A stretch of 64,000 nucleotides of DNA, from the NCBI RefSeq assembly GCF_001625215.2, contig NC_030387.2, forward strand, positions 2,384,501 to 2,448,500, given 5' to 3'. Shown one piece after another: positions 32,670-46,305 of this stretch; the stretch's first letter is position 1, and every line of letters begins with the position of its first letter. A program made the translations under genes and the position numbers. Source of the stretch: Daucus carota subsp. sativus (taxonomy: Eukaryota; Streptophyta; Magnoliopsida; Apiales; Apiaceae). The notes under the pieces were generated by a model. The model saw nothing but the letters and a program-made list of their open reading frames with translations. It made no database searches and was not told where the DNA came from.

Positions 32670-35600
32670 CAGAACAACGATAAGTGAAGAACAACGTCTG
32701 GGTCTTTTTTTTTACTCACTTGACATGGATGTGAAAAGTCTAATAATTGGCTGGAAAGGGACATCTGTTTACTCTCTGCTTGGGAAATTTTACAAGTTTG
32801 ATGGTTTAATTGTGTAGAATTCTGTGATAATATCTGCGTAGCTTTAATAATTCGCGTGTTTAAAATGTTGTTAAGGTGGATGGTGTGAATGAAGTTGCGA
32901 AATTTTCTTGTTCAGTTTTTATTGATGGATTGAGCAGTAAGTTGGTCAGGCATCTGAGTTTCTTGTCGAAGTGTCCATTGCTTCGCAGTAAACTCTACCT
33001 AAAACATGTAAATCTGTTAAAAACATGAAAAAAAAATTAACAATCACCTAAACGAAAGTTTTTAGATGTTTTATTATTTAAAATGTTTTTTTTTGGCTCG
33101 GTAGGCCAATCCAAAATTTTGGTTTAGTAGAGGGACGAAATAGAGCATTAACGGGAATTTTAAGTTTATGAACCCGTTTGGCTGAGTTTATAACTTATGA
33201 CTGGGAGTTTAAAAAAGTTTAAAATGTCTGTTTGGATAATTTTGACTTATTAATGACTTATATGTTATTAAAAGTATAATAATAATAAAAGTGGTTTACA
33301 TGTAATTTATGACTTATAAGTAAATTTTATTAAAAAAAGATTTAAACAAATTAATTCACTGAAACCGGTAACTCAAACTAATTCCAGACATTAAGTCAAG
33401 TTTTACCTTATTTCTAATTTCAAACGTTTTCCGGCCTACTATCCAAATAAAAATTTTTGAACTCAAAATTTAAAAAGCCCAAAACAAACATGCTCTATGT
33501 ATGCAAGTGCAGCCACTAACACTCTACGAAACCACTTTAAACTTTCTTACCTATAATAATGAAAGTAAAATTACCATTATTCGTGATCTAGCCAGAGGAT
33601 GCTTATAATAGTTCGCTTCTTACGGTGAAATGTGGTTTGTGGTTTTACACGTAGAAAATCACAATGTAGCTTTCATTTTCATTTCTAAAACCCCACCTCA
33701 CTAGTAACCACTTAAACAAAGACATAAAATTATTAATACTAGAGTTAATTGCAAAACGTCATCAGCTGAATTTTCGAAAAAATATTTTATGACCAATAAT
33801 TTATATAATTGTACGTACTGTGCACACAGTTGATCCGTTAGACGTCACTTTGCAACTTTTTTCAGAGTGAAATTTCAGAGTACACTTCTTGTTTAGCATG
33901 GATTTTAATAGTTTATCTTATTTCTAAAAAAAACATTTAAATTTATATCTAAATAACAATTAAGGATTCATTTTTGAGATTTCGCGCAGGATCCGAATTG
34001 ATTTACCCTGCTTATTATATATCATCTAGCAAGTATAATTTAGGTTTGCTTAGAGCAACTCTAACAAACTCCTTAATTTTTTTCTAAAAATACTATAAAG
34101 TATAAACAATCAACTCCCAACTATTTAAGAGATAAAATTACACGATCTTCCCTACATAAACTCTATTTATTTCTCTTACTAAAATATACATGCCTACAAA
34201 TTGTGACATACTTGTTGAGTACTTTGTACATCGGAAAAATAATATAAAACACGGTTAGGAGTTAGGAGCTTGTGGTTCATTTTAATTCTACATTCTTCAA
34301 ATTTTGGCTAAGGAGCTCATAGGAAGAAGTTTTTGGACCTACTCTTAGTCCAATTATGAGTAGTTTTTTTACCGACTCCATATAAACATCACAAGAAACA
34401 AGGTCAAAAAACGACCACATATAATTTAATTACCGTGATAATCCGTTCAGATATAGGCTGGTTTTAATTCCGAGTGGTTACAGAAAATTATTGTACAAAC
34501 ACTATATCGGATTTTAAATTTGTCAAAAAGAAAAGAGCATGTCCTTGCATTTTAAGATTTATTCATTTTACTATCTCAAAGTATGCGGTCGTGTAACGTT
34601 ATGGAATTACTCCCTTCACCCCTCAATACATGTTGATTTTGAGTTTTAACTAGTCAATTTGATTGTATCTTGAAGCAAATCTACATGTATCATATAATTA
34701 AAAAAAATGATAATAAATATATAATTAGGAAATATGGCTTGCCTTTCAACAAGCTTATTTCTTGGAGGTTTAACTTTCAGATTTTAAAAATATTAAATAA
34801 ATAATTTGTAATATTTAATCAAAAATCGATCAATTTAATTTTTAGAAAATCAAAATGGACAAGCAATTAGGAACGGAGTGACTATGCGATGCAGAGAGGA
34901 GAAGAGAATGCAATAAAAACATGTAGCAAAGTTTGCACGCCAATTCTAGCTTTCATCATTTGTAAACATAAGAGAGAGAAGGTAATGTAAAATGAGGAGA
35001 GAAACAGGAAATTGAAGTAAATGGAGGGCCAGGCTTGAATGAGTCGAACCAATCATGAGCATTCTCTGCACAAAGAATCCAACAGTGTTAGTGGGGACTT
35101 CAGTAAGAAAATAGGGAAAAAATGATTTACATAGCCGCTTAATTTATATTGTAACTAGCTATATTATAAACTAAATAAAGAATGGAACTACTTATATTGC
35201 TATAGTTCTCCAAAGATATTCCTTAAGAAAAAATATAGATATATACTTTACTCTGAAAATACTTATTTTCTAAATGATAAATATTTAAAAAATACATAAA
35301 TATAATTTTTTATCAAAAAATCTGATATTCATTCGAAATATTTACATTCATGTGTAAAAGATAATAAATTTTATTCATATTAAAAATAAAATGAACATTA
35401 TTCGTATATTATTTCAAAACAAAAACATTATTCGTATATAGTTTCAAGAGAATATAGGAATATCATCATCCGTTAATATTCGAATCAGGAAATAAGAAAT
35501 CAAATATATTTAATATAAAACAATTATAATTGTAATAAATTAATAATATATATTTTATTTACTATTGAATATATTTTTCAGAGTTTTATTTAAGTGAAGA

Positions 35601-36589
35601 ACTTTTCAAAAATATATTACATATACATTATACTCACTACAAAGTACAAACAACTCGTACAATTTCGATGAAAATTCAAGTTGAAACTAATTAATTTCCA
35701 CGAAATTTTAGGCTTCGAATTTAGCCAATATATATAACAAAAATAGCTTTAATAAGAAAATCTATTTTTAAGAGTTTAATTTCGACAGAATATCATCAAA
35801 ATTAAACTTCTAAAAGATTTCACTTGAAAATTCAAATTTTGGACAAAAATTCAAACTAGCCACAAAAATTGACAAAATTTAAACTTTTTCAATCATTTAA
35901 ACATTTTTGACAACAATTGTCGAACTTATTAACTCTACAACATTTTTTGAATTTAAATTTTCTGATATTTTGCTAATTTCGACAGCATTTCGTCGAAACT
36001 ACTAAATTAAATTCTGTTAGTTTATATTATGTATTTGGGACAATTTTTCCCCATTAATATTTGCACTGTGCTTATAATTTAAACGGTCGTCGTTGGCCTC
36101 ACATATATAGTGGAGACGAAATTATGAGAGGGGTCACTAATTAAGAAAAAGATATAATCGTCTATTTTTAACTTTAAAATGGTCAACATGTAATTACGAG
36201 TAGCATTCCATCACAAGAAATGAATAAAAGTAGGGTTTTCAAAATTATATTGAGCAATGATCATAGATCTCTCTTATCTATTAAAGCTTCAACTTTCTTT
36301 AGCAGTATATTCTTCTTACATTTCCGTGGAAAGACGTGCCGATCATATTCTCCGGTTCCTCCACACTTTTACTGTGCTGTGTCCAAACTGTTTAGGTAAA
36401 TTTGTGGAGTATATGGATCATCAACCTTATGATTGATCCATCTCGATAATGATGCACTAAGCACGAGAGACCATTTGTCCTTCAACTAGTTGCTTTCGCT
36501 TGCTTTTGTATGCATCAATATTATTCGATTTTTTCTTCGATAAAGAATATTTTGAAAATCTTTTGAGGGTCTCCCATTCAACATTTTCA
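32670..36589. other. AT-rich spacer with element remnants
   Basis: No gene recognised. At about 34608-34884 a degraded Stowaway-like pair is visible (TACTCCCTTCACCC against GAACGGAGTGACTA). At about 33170-33495 a CCCGTTTGGCTGAG block and an ATAAGTCA-rich interior resemble the elements at 55589 and 59186. Confidence 0.45.
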
Positions 36590-36594
36590 GGATG

Positions 36595-37045
36595 GATTGT
36601 TTTTATTTTTCTACTTTCTGCATTGATATTTGAACTATTATAAAACGACAAACTAAGACGGGAAAAGTGGCAGAATCAGAGCAGAACTATTAAACTCCTG
36701 GTTTCTGCTTTCTGTACGAAACTTGAACTTTGTTTTCATTTTTCTACTTTGTGCATGAATTTTGAACTATTATAAATGACAAGATAAAACGGGAACAGTG
36801 GGAGAATCAGACCGGAACTATTTTTTTTGGTATTGAATTCCTATTTTTTGTTTTCCGCATAAAATTTGAACTATTATGAAATAACAAGATAAGACGGGAA
36901 TAATAACGGAATCAGACTAGAACAATATTTTTCTTCAGAGTTGAACTCTTAGTTTTTTAATTAACTACTAAAATGTATATTGCATGAATACTCAAAACAA
37001 GACGGGAGTAATGACGGAATCAGACTGGAATTATTTAACTCCTAA
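36595..37045. repeat. diverged tandem repeat, about four units
   Basis: A module reading TTTGAACTATTATAAA, then AAGACGGGAA, then GGAATCAGACTGGAAC recurs about four times with unit spacing of roughly 110-130 bp and growing divergence. Non-coding. Confidence 0.7.
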
Positions 37046-38985
37046 AATGTATATCGCACGCTTCATGCATGAATAGTTGAATACCTATTGTGGACTGCAC
37101 ATTAGAGAGCAGCATCAGTGGTCTAGGAGCATCAAGCATGTGAATTGACAAATTTAAGAGCAACTTAGTCCCTACAGATTGGCCGCTTTTGAGTTCTATA
37201 TTAGGATCAACAAAAGTATGGCAGAAAAGCAGTTTTCAGACAATTTATTAGTTTTTGCTACCACAATATTAAAAGCTTCACGTTACATGATCCATGGACA
37301 AGGTCACAGACTAGAATAATCTATTTTTGTATACAAAAATTGTTCGATGTAAAATAATCAGAAAGTATTTCATGTCTCGCTTTCTGTCACACTGAAAATC
37401 CTTACCCCCACCAACAGTACTACAAGAAAGATTGCATACAGATCAGACGGCCAGGAAAATCCTAAACATGTTGAGAATGTACCGGAGCGATCGTGAAGGA
37501 CTTATCAGTTTCAGTTTCAGGACTTCTGCAGAAATTTTGCTTGGTCCGAAAAATCAGTGAATTTTTTTTTTTTTTTGCAATTTCTTCTCGTCCTTAAAAA
37601 TACTAATAATTTTTTTTCCGAGCTCAACATATTGAACAGAAATTCCCAAAAATCGCAGTTAAATGCAGATATTCGACATAAATAACAGTCTCAGATCTGA
37701 TCCTTGGAATGTTAATTTTCTTCTCTTATCAGTTATCTATCTGTTTGATCTTTTCCTTAATAGAAGTAATGATATCTGGTGTGCATAGCCAGCTAAAAAG
37801 GTAAACTTTATTTTCTTACAAAGAAAAGGGGAAGTACTGGTTCAGATCAAGAAATGCTCAAGAGAATTTTTCTGCAACTTTAGATTTAAGTTTTCAAAAT
37901 CAACCTTATTTGTAGGAATGTAGGGTTCTCCTCTCCCTTTGATTATCATCTTTCTCAACCCAAGACTGCAAAAGGAGGGCACCAACTGAGGGACTCATTC
38001 ATCACCTCCATTGCCATTCACCACAAGAACTCATTGATTGTTCCTTTGTGGACCTCTTGTGGCCACTTTATTTAAATTTAATATCTCTGATTTATTCAAA
38101 AGTATAATACCTGATGAAATTTATGTTTTAATAGGCTAGGCAATCACTAAACCATATGCCCCTATATGAACTCAAGTATGAATGATATTATTCTCCCAAG
38201 TCACAACATGCCCTTACTCCATAGACACCCTAGCTAGCTCATGACTGCACCTTAAAGTATGATAAAAATATACATGGTGTTCAAAAAAGTAAAAAAATAC
38301 CAGTCTCCAGATTATTATACTTTCTGCTGTATTTATATATTTTTAATTACCAGCAATGCATCATATTACCAAAAATACGTATTTACTGAATCCGACACTC
38401 GAACACGTAGCAATGTTGAAAACTTACACTCCCATCTGAGTAACAAAGTCCACAGATACATAGTGTACATGCTAATGTAGTATTATGTTGGACACTAGTA
38501 TTAATTAGGAAATATTCTCATGCTCAGTGACAGTAAGACTGAAAGGAAAGGACCCTAGGATCAGAAAACATATCAGAATTCAAAAAAATTCCTTAAAGTG
38601 GCCGATCTTAGATGGACTTTGTCTGGGGGGTCCATCTCTTTTGACCAAAAAATCATATTCATCTGTTCCACCTCTGTACAACTTCAAGAAAAACTCAAAC
38701 AGGATATATATGTGTTTGTATATAAGTATTTAAATTCTGCAAGATCTTCTGCACTGCATATTTAGTGACATGTAGTATATAATGTATGAATTTTTTAGTT
38801 TCTTTGTGTTCCTTCCTTTTTCCAAAATTATAAAACTAAAACAAAAGAACCCTTTGTCTAAAGCTTAGTCCCTTGCTTTACACTACTCATCATACTAAGC
38901 ACTCTTTCTGCTTTCCTTTTTTCTACATACACCATCACACTTCTTTCTCACTCAAACCATTCATCCTCCAACTAAATCTCAATCA
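37046..38985. promoter_or_regulatory. upstream region of BRL2
   Basis: No gene recognised. The last 110 bp before the BRL2 start are rich in CT and AC (TTCTTTCTCACTC), as is common for leader sequences. Confidence 0.4.
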
Positions 38986-41900
38986 ATGGAGAGAACCCTT
39001 CTGCATGTTACAATTATACTGCTTTTTATTCCTTTTATTTCAGTTTTTGCAGCAGAACAAGGCGACTTCTCGTCGATTAAAACAGATGTAGTGGCCCTCT
39101 TAGCTTTCAAGAAGATGATTCAGAAGGACCCTAATGAAGTCCTTTCAAGTTGGCAGCTCAACAGGAATCCTTGCTCATGGTATGGAGTGAAATGTACTTC
39201 TAATAGAGTCACTGAACTTGATCTTTGCAGGAGTAATCTTGTTGCCACACTCTCTTTTGCTCCTTTGGCTTCTCTAAATATGTTAACTCTCCTCAATTTG
39301 TCTGCAAATTCATTTACTGTAAATTCATCATCTTTGGTTCAACTTCCATATGGTTTGAAACATCTTGAATTATCTTCGATTGGAATGGCAGGCCTGATTC
39401 CGGAGAATTTTTTCTCTAAGTATCCAAATCTTTTGTCTATCAACCTGCATAACAATTCTCTAACTGGTTTGCTACCAGAAACTCTTTTTCTGAATTTAGA
39501 TACTCTTCAGCATCTTGATCTATCTATGAATAATATCAGTGGATCTGTTTCGAGTTTGAAAATTGAGACCTGCAATTCCTTGTTGCATCTTGATTTGTCT
39601 ATAAACAAATTAGGGGATTCAGTTCCTTTATCTCTTTCAAATTGCACAAATCTCAAAAGTTTGAATTTTTCGTATAATCTGCTCACTGGGAGCATACCAC
39701 AGTCTCTTGGTAATCTTGACAGCTTACAAAGACTTGATCTTTCTCATAATCATCTTACAGGATGGATCCCATCCGAGTTGGGTAATGCGTGCAGCTCGTT
39801 TTTAGAGCTTAGGTTATCAAACAACAACTTTACAGGGACTGTTCCGACATCCATCTCATCATGTTCTTGGCTGCAAGTTCTTGACTTGTCAAGCAACAAT
39901 CTTACTGGCCCTTTTCCTGATTTAGTTCTTAAAGACTTGGCATCACTTGAGAGTTTGATTTTAAGCAGTAACAGGATTTCTGGAGCATTTCCTGTGTCCA
40001 TTTCGTCATGCCAAAAGTTGCGCATTGTAGACTTTAGCTCCAATATGCTCTCTGGAAGTCTTCCACGAGATATCTGTCCAGGAGCTGCTTCACTTGAAGA
40101 ACTGAGACTTGCAGATAATTCTATAAGTGGACAGATCCCTGTTGAATTGTCACTGTGTTCTAAGCTAAAGACAATAGATTTCAGCCTGAATTATCTCAAT
40201 GGATCAATACCAGCAGAGTTCGGGAGGCTAGCAAATCTTGAGCAGCTAATCGCCTGGTACAATGGATTACAGGGAAATCTACCAGCAGAACTAGGCAATT
40301 GCAAGAATCTAAGGGATCTAATCCTCAACAATAATCACTTGAGTGGTCAAATACCAGCTGAATTGCTTAACTGCAGTAATCTAGAATGGATATCCCTCAC
40401 AAGTAATGTACTCACTGGTGAGATTCCCAGGAGATTTGGTCTTCTGTCAAGGCTGGCCGTCTTGCAACTTGGTAACAATCGTCTGAGTGGTCCGATCCCC
40501 CTGGAGTTGGCGAATTGCAGCAGTTTGGTGTGGCTAGACTTGAACAGCAACCAGCTAACTGGGGAGATCCCACCTCGACTTGGGAGGCAGCTTGGAGCGA
40601 CAGCATTGAGTGGAATTCTCTTAGGAAATACTTTGGTATTTCTTCGCAATGTTGGTAATTCTTGTAAAGGTGTCGGGGGTTTACTAGAGTTTTCTGGAAT
40701 TCGACCCGAAAGGCTGTTACAGGTTCCCACATTGAAGAGTTGTGATTTAACAAGAATGTACTCTGGTCCAGTCCTGAGCCTCTTCACACAGTACCAGACT
40801 CTGGAGTATCTTGATCTTTCTTATAACGAGCTTCAAGGCGATATACCTGTTGAATTTGGGGAAATGATAGCCTTACAAGTCCTTGAGCTAGCACATAACC
40901 AGCTCTCTGGGGAAATCCCTTCATCACTTGGGCAACTAAAGAACTTGGGTGTGTTTGATGCATCACACAACAGATTGCAGGGTCACATCCCTGAATCCTT
41001 CTCACAGTTGTCTTTTTTGGTGCAAATTGATCTCTCAGACAACGAATTAACCGGAGAAATTCCACCAAGGGGACAACTTAGTACACTACCTGCAAGCCAA
41101 TACGCAAACAACCCAGGGTTATGTGGGGTTCCATTGCCTGAATGTCAGGCTTACAACAAACCAGCAGCAGATCCGAATGAGGGTAGGAAGAAAGGCCGTG
41201 GAGCTGCATCATGGGCTAATAGTATTGTCCTGGGAATTCTCATATCTGTTGCTTTTATCTGCATCTTAATTATCTGGGGAATCGCTATGCGTGCAAGGAG
41301 GAAAGAGGCAGAAGAAGTTAAGATGCTTCATCAGTTGCAGGCATCCCATGCAGCCACAACATGGAAAATTGAAAAAGAGAAAGAACCTTTGAGCATTAAT
41401 GTTGCCACATTTCAGAGGCAACTCAGAAAGCTCAAGTTTTCACAACTGATAGAGGCAACTAATGGCTTCTCAGCAGCCAGTCTTATAGGGTATGGTGGTT
41501 TCGGAGAAGTCTTCAAGGCATCTCTCAAAGATGGATCAAGTGTTGCAATCAAGAAACTCATACGTCTGAGTTGCCAAGGGGATAGGGAATTCACTGCAGA
41601 AATGGAAACTTTGGGGAAGATCAAGCACAGGAACCTGGTCCCTTTATTGGGTTACTGCAAAATTGGCGAGGAGAGACTACTAGTTTATGAGTTCATGGAA
41701 TTTGGAAGCCTTGAAGAAATGCTCCATGGTAGAAGCAAGACACGAGACAAACGGTTTTTAACTTGGAAGGAGCGTAAGAAGATAGCAAGAGGGGCTGCCA
41801 AAGGACTTTGTTTCTTACACCACAACTGCATTCCCCACATCATACACCGCGACATGAAGTCAAGCAATGTTCTCCTAGACCACGAAATGGAAGCCAGGGT

Positions 41901-42360
41901 ATCAGATTTCGGTATGGCAAGGCTCATCAGTGCCCTTGACACACATCTCAGTGTGAGCACCTTGGCAGGTACTCCTGGATACGTCCCCCCAGAGTACTAC
42001 CAAAGCTTCCGCTGCACAGCAAAGGGAGACGTATACTCATTTGGGGTCGTGCTTTTGGAGCTTGTGACCGGCAAAAGGCCAACTGATAAAGAAGATTTTG
42101 GAGATACCAACTTAGTTGGCTGGGTAAAAATGAAGGCCAGAGAGGGAAAAGGAATGGAAGTAATTGATCCAGAGCTGATCGCAGAGACTACAGGAACAGA
42201 TAAAGGAGAAGAACCCGAAGAAATCAAAGAAATGGTAAAATATCTGCAGATAACGCTCCAATGTGTCGACGACTTCCCTTCCAAAAGGCCTAATATGTTG
42301 CAACTAGTAGCAATGCTGAGACAACTTCTACCAGAAAGTGGAGAAGGAAGTAGTGGTTGA
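38986..42360 (+). CDS. BRL2: BRI1-like receptor kinase BRL2 (VH1)
   Basis: A single-exon, undamaged 1124-residue leucine-rich-repeat receptor kinase; Arabidopsis BRL2 has 1143. A signal peptide (about 1-22) leads to the LRR cap (CSWYGVKC near 65-72) and about 23 LRRs. An island segment near 545-600 ([19 protein letters not shown]) interrupts them as in BRI1-family receptors. One membrane span lies near 745-767 ([19 protein letters not shown]). The kinase has a glycine loop [10 protein letters not shown] near 832, Lys in [14 protein letters not shown] near 953 and DFGMARL near 974, so it is an active-type RD kinase. BRL2/VH1 acts at the plasma membrane in provascular cells and leaf vein patterning and, unlike BRI1, BRL1 and BRL3, is reported not to bind brassinosteroid. 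Assignment to BRL2 over BRL1/3 is from overall sequence feel and lack of introns; BRI1-family membership is certain. Confidence 0.93.
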   Translation: MERTLLHVTIILLFIPFISVFAAEQGDFSSIKTDVVALLAFKKMIQKDPNEVLSSWQLNRNPCSWYGVKCTSNRVTELDLCRSNLVATLSFAPLASLNMLTLLNLSANSFTVNSSSLVQLPYGLKHLELSSIGMAGLIPENFFSKYPNLLSINLHNNSLTGLLPETLFLNLDTLQHLDLSMNNISGSVSSLKIETCNSLLHLDLSINKLGDSVPLSLSNCTNLKSLNFSYNLLTGSIPQSLGNLDSLQRLDLSHNHLTGWIPSELGNACSSFLELRLSNNNFTGTVPTSISSCSWLQVLDLSSNNLTGPFPDLVLKDLASLESLILSSNRISGAFPVSISSCQKLRIVDFSSNMLSGSLPRDICPGAASLEELRLADNSISGQIPVELSLCSKLKTIDFSLNYLNGSIPAEFGRLANLEQLIAWYNGLQGNLPAELGNCKNLRDLILNNNHLSGQIPAELLNCSNLEWISLTSNVLTGEIPRRFGLLSRLAVLQLGNNRLSGPIPLELANCSSLVWLDLNSNQLTGEIPPRLGRQLGATALSGILLGNTLVFLRNVGNSCKGVGGLLEFSGIRPERLLQVPTLKSCDLTRMYSGPVLSLFTQYQTLEYLDLSYNELQGDIPVEFGEMIALQVLELAHNQLSGEIPSSLGQLKNLGVFDASHNRLQGHIPESFSQLSFLVQIDLSDNELTGEIPPRGQLSTLPASQYANNPGLCGVPLPECQAYNKPAADPNEGRKKGRGAASWANSIVLGILISVAFICILIIWGIAMRARRKEAEEVKMLHQLQASHAATTWKIEKEKEPLSINVATFQRQLRKLKFSQLIEATNGFSAASLIGYGGFGEVFKASLKDGSSVAIKKLIRLSCQGDREFTAEMETLGKIKHRNLVPLLGYCKIGEERLLVYEFMEFGSLEEMLHGRSKTRDKRFLTWKERKKIARGAAKGLCFLHHNCIPHIIHRDMKSSNVLLDHEMEARVSDFGMARLISALDTHLSVSTLAGTPGYVPPEYYQSFRCTAKGDVYSFGVVLLELVTGKRPTDKEDFGDTNLVGWVKMKAREGKGMEVIDPELIAETTGTDKGEEPEEIKEMVKYLQITLQCVDDFPSKRPNMLQLVAMLRQLLPESGEGSSG

Positions 42361-42860
42361 CACCATCACCACACTGTTAATAAGATTATAATTTGTTTCA
42401 GAAGCTGTAAGGATTGTAACTTTTGTTCTCAGGCATCTGAGTTGTTTGTATAATATTGCAACATTTCATATTTTTACCAAATAACTATCCCAAAATCCAG
42501 AATGCAGACATTGAACATGTGCAGTATCAGATTACAATGTGTTATTTCGAATGCTGATCATGTCACATGAGATTTTGCACCTCACCTTGCCAGTTGAGCT
42601 ACAACCTCGAAAACAGGATTCTTCACTCCAGCCGCATTCGATTCTTGGGAGTCTTGAGTGTTCGGGAATTTTTGAGTGATCTTGTTATTGATTAATTTCT
42701 GTGATTCACTTCTACTTTATAACATAATAATTGTGTTATTAAATAATTAGATCGTAAATCGTTAAAGATATTGAACTATCTATTTGATTATTTGATTTAA
42801 ATATAAATATAATTCTTGAAATACATGCATGATATATATATTTTAAATAGAACACGTCTA
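42361..42860. other. BRL2 3' flank
   Basis: Non-coding; probable 3' UTR in the first 100-150 bases. No clear poly(A) signal was assigned. Confidence 0.4.
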
Positions 42861-43187
42861 CGGGTTGTCTATCATGTGCCCTCTTTTTCTCGCGCATCTT
42901 ACTTTCTCTTCTCTCCTTTTCACGTCAAACTGGGTCTCATTATTAATACCTTTTTTGATTACTGTGTTTTCTTGTTTAATAAATTTATTGTTAAATTAAA
43001 ATGGGATAGAATTAAAAATAACTTAACTCATATACATTAGTTACGAGGTTAAACAAGAAAATACAGTCAAAAAAGGTATTAATGATGAGATCCAATTTAA
43101 CGTGAAAAGGAGAGAAGATAAAGTAGCTGCGCGAGAAAAAGAGGCCATCATGAATAGCTTAGCTTAACCGTGTCCTGAGACAACCCG
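42861..43187. repeat. inverted repeat, MITE-like
   Basis: Left arm CGGGTTGTCTATCATG and CCTCTTTTTCTCGCGC, then CTCTCCTTTTCACGT, faces the right arm ACGTGAAAAGGAGAG, GCGCGAGAAAAAGAGG and GACAACCCG. Spacer of about 60 AT-rich bases. Confidence 0.8.
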
Positions 43188-44595
43188 ATATACTAATATT
43201 TGTCGATCTGTTTACAATCGAATCCCCATATTTTCAAATTTGTCGAATTATCATATCATGGTACCATGCACTTCCTTATCTCACCCGCACTCATGGTTCT
43301 CAGGCTCCAACTATGTTGCAAAACTAACTGAATCATCAAGCAAAATGGGTATCGAGAGAGAAGATATCTATGTATTAACACACACTGAGAACCAGTCAAT
43401 TATAAGATCAATATTACAGCCGGCCTACTCCTATCAGAGAGTCTGTTACTCTGTTTGATGACTACTGGTTCTTGCTTTCTTACTCAAGTCTCTCAAGGCT
43501 CCCCAGAATGAAACACAAACTAGTCAAATGTCAGGGATACGTACTAGTCGGAATATATTTTTTTCGGAGATATCAAATAAATTTTCGAAAAACACTTTTA
43601 TATGTTCAATTTTTTTATAAAATTTCGTAGTGACATACTATATCCGCGTTATTAAGGTTTGTAATGTCATATGAAGCTCTTATGCGTGTTGTCTAGTCAA
43701 TAATAACTATCAATAAGTTCGAAAGTTTGATTTGCATACATTTGACGGTCGATGATTTCAATTAGCTAAAGAATATAAATATTGTTCTTGGTAGGTGAAC
43801 TGGTTCATTCCAGGAACTTACATAAATTCAATTCATTTGTTAAAAAATTATTATCGTATACGGTTTAATAGCACAATGAGTTAAGAATTTATCTTCTGTC
43901 GAACACATACTTATTTGTAAGATTATATAAAAAAAAGGCTTCATTAAATACTCATTTTTTCGAAATCTCATCATAAAAAATTTACAATTTATTTCATCTT
44001 TTTTTCCATTTATCTTCTTACATTTTAATCTCCCAACCTTTACTAGATTTCGTCCCTCCTAACGTGACAGAGATCCTTTGGATAGACCACAATATTAGTT
44101 TTATGGGCGCAACCACATCGATTGTACAGAAACAATAGACAAACTGATTTGTCATACCCTGTTATTTAATATTCCGATAACAATATCAGACCACCAATAT
44201 AAAAAGAAGTATGTGTTCTTTGCGCGTTAGAGACTTCTCTGATATTAGTGCTTTGATTTTAACGTTATTAACGATTTTTCCTAGTTTATAAGTGTGCTGA
44301 AAAATCTAACAAAATAATCACTGTTGTAAAAACATGAGTCAGATTTCATTAATAAAGGCACAAAATAAGGGTTAATCAGATGATTAATTGAAAAATCGGA
44401 GATTTAATCGACGAGTTACGACTTACGAAACGGAGATTAATCATAATTAATCACCGACTTCTGCAGGAATTTCTAAAGACGAAGTTGGATAGAAAACCGA
44501 TTGTTATAATCAAGTTGTGTAAAGCTTCAGGCCGGCTACACTATTTGCGAAGTAAAGACACTGCTTGTAGCTACAACTTAAGCATTTTTATACGC
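43188..44595. other. spacer, nothing recognised
   Basis: No conserved coding block or paired repeat recognised. Confidence 0.4.
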
Positions 44596-44598
44596 AAA

Positions 44599-44680
44599 AT
44601 GACATGAGAGCAACGGAACAATCATGTAATGCCGAAACACGAAATGACCTAAGAGCAACGAAACAATCATGTAATGCCAA
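44599..44680. repeat. 40-bp direct repeat upstream of the CASP-like gene
   Basis: Two adjacent copies share GAGCAACG(G/A)AACAATCATG and TAATGCC. They lie about 105-185 bp before the start codon. Confidence 0.8.
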
Positions 44681-44702
44681 GATCGCAAGCCATTGGCGAC
44701 AG

Positions 44703-44710
44703 TATAAATA
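44703..44710 (+). promoter_or_regulatory. TATA box of the CASP-like gene
   Basis: TATAAATA 74 bp upstream of the ATG at 44784, a plausible core promoter spacing for a short leader. Confidence 0.6.
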
Positions 44711-44783
44711 GTAGCAAATTTGAGCATGGTATCACAAAAGCAAAGAGAAGTATCCAACTGAAAATATAGAGTTTAAGAGTAAA

Positions 44784-45516
44784 ATGGGGGACCTGCAATA
44801 TGAAGAACCAAAGGCATCAAAAGCTCCATTGCTTTCACTTGCCTCCAGAGTTGTGACAGCAGCCTCACTTGCTGCCTCCATCATCATCTTGAAGAGTGCC
44901 AAAGTCACCTTTAAGATCGGCGGAGATAAATACCAGTACAGCTACAACGACTCCTCCACCTACCAGTACGCCCTCTCGCTCTCCCTCCACACACACACAC
45001 ACATCCGCAAATATAAATACTGACATTCGGGCATGCATGCAGGTATGTGCTTCTAAGCATGTTGGTAGCCTTTGCATACAACTTGCTTCAAATTCCCTCC
45101 GCGATTTACCATCTCAAAACAGGCAAGCGTTTGACAAATCGCTATGGATTCTTGCTCTTCGACTTGTATGGGGACAAGGTCAGTGTTCTTAGCAAACTAA
45201 AAACTAACTGATAGACAATCAGAGAGCGAGAAGCTATCAATATCAGCAACTAAATTCTAACAGCTTCAAACATCTTTAACAGCTTGGTGTACTACTACTT
45301 GCAACATCAACGGGAGCTGCTTTTGGCGCAACCTTGGAGATTAAAAGATCTGCCGACAACCTTGAAACAATAGGTGGACAGGATGCAAGCGATTATAGAT
45401 CAAAGCTTGGTGATTTCTCCAGCATGGCATATCTCTCTGCTGGATTACTTCTAATAGCATTCATTAGCTCTACACTTTCCTCCATCATATCATCACTTGC
45501 TCTCTCCAGAAAATGA
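44784..45516 (+). CDS. CASP-like membrane protein (CASPL4D type), 3 exons
   Basis: Exons 44784-44965, 45043-45178 and 45283-45516 join in phase (CA|gtacg, ag|GTATG; AAG|gtcag, acag|CTTGG) to give 552 nt and 183 residues, normal for the family. There are four membrane segments: SLASRVVTAASLAASIIIL near 18-38, YVLLSMLVAFAYNLLQIPS near 62-80, GVLLLATSTGAAFGA near 108-122 and AYLSAGLLLIAFISSTLSS near 155-173, with both termini expected in the cytosol. The second and third spans sit next to QIPSAIYHLKTGKRL and FDLYGDK, as in CASPL4D proteins. CASPs scaffold the Casparian strip; the role of the CASPL4 branch is mostly unknown. Confidence 0.9.
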
Positions 45517-46305
45517 TGATATAACAGCAACCAAAAGCATGTTTACTCTGGTCTGATTCTCTATGTGTCTATCAAGGTTTTATTTACAATGTACAAGTAA
45601 AAAAGATATATATGCCTTTGAATCGATTTATAGGTTGCAATCTTAATTCTTCAAGATTGCAGAATAATTACAAAATTCTATTTTGATTTGCCAAATACAG
45701 AGTAAAATGATTCTGCCTGCTTGGCGCTTGCTATTTCATTCAGCTTGGTAAACACTAGTTTAAGAGAAGCTCTTGCAATAACACAGAAATATACACAACT
45801 ACAGAAATACATTTTCTGCTAACATTTACAAATATATATCATTGAATATATATATGACTCCCATATTATTTAAGAACAATGTACAGAGATATCTTCAGAA
45901 TGTTAGCAGGGAGCTCAGGCGCTCAAAATAATTAAAGAACTAGAAGCGCCATAGTCCATACATTAGTCGGGTTAGGAGTAGAGATAACTATACAATAATA
46001 CCTTTAGTTGCTGGGAAATGGGATAAGTGAACCGAAATGATATTTTTCTAAAAGCTATTTATGAATCTCGAATTTCTCAAAATTAAACCAGCCCTACTTT
46101 TCAAGCAAAAGTTTTAAGCTTTCTTTGATGTGCACGTGTGTCATATACCTTATTTCTACACTTGTTCATTGGGCTGATTTAGAGATTCAAAACATCATTT
46201 TTATACTTTACCCCCTCAAGTCCCAGCAACCAAAAGGAAGATCGGGTATAGACAGATATACATGCATATAGATATAAAGATAGAGAAAGAAACAAATGGT
46301 GTGCC
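45517..46305. other. convergent spacer between CASPL and FC2
   Basis: The two genes are transcribed toward each other; their 3' UTRs probably lie here. No other feature recognised. Confidence 0.5.

Noticed and set aside
36595..37045. CRISPR-like repeat array
   Set aside because: Units are long, diverged and irregular in plant DNA; no spacers of constant length.
39507..42303. Several minus-strand open frames across the BRL2 gene
   Set aside because: They are antisense to a well-conserved receptor kinase and have no family features of their own.
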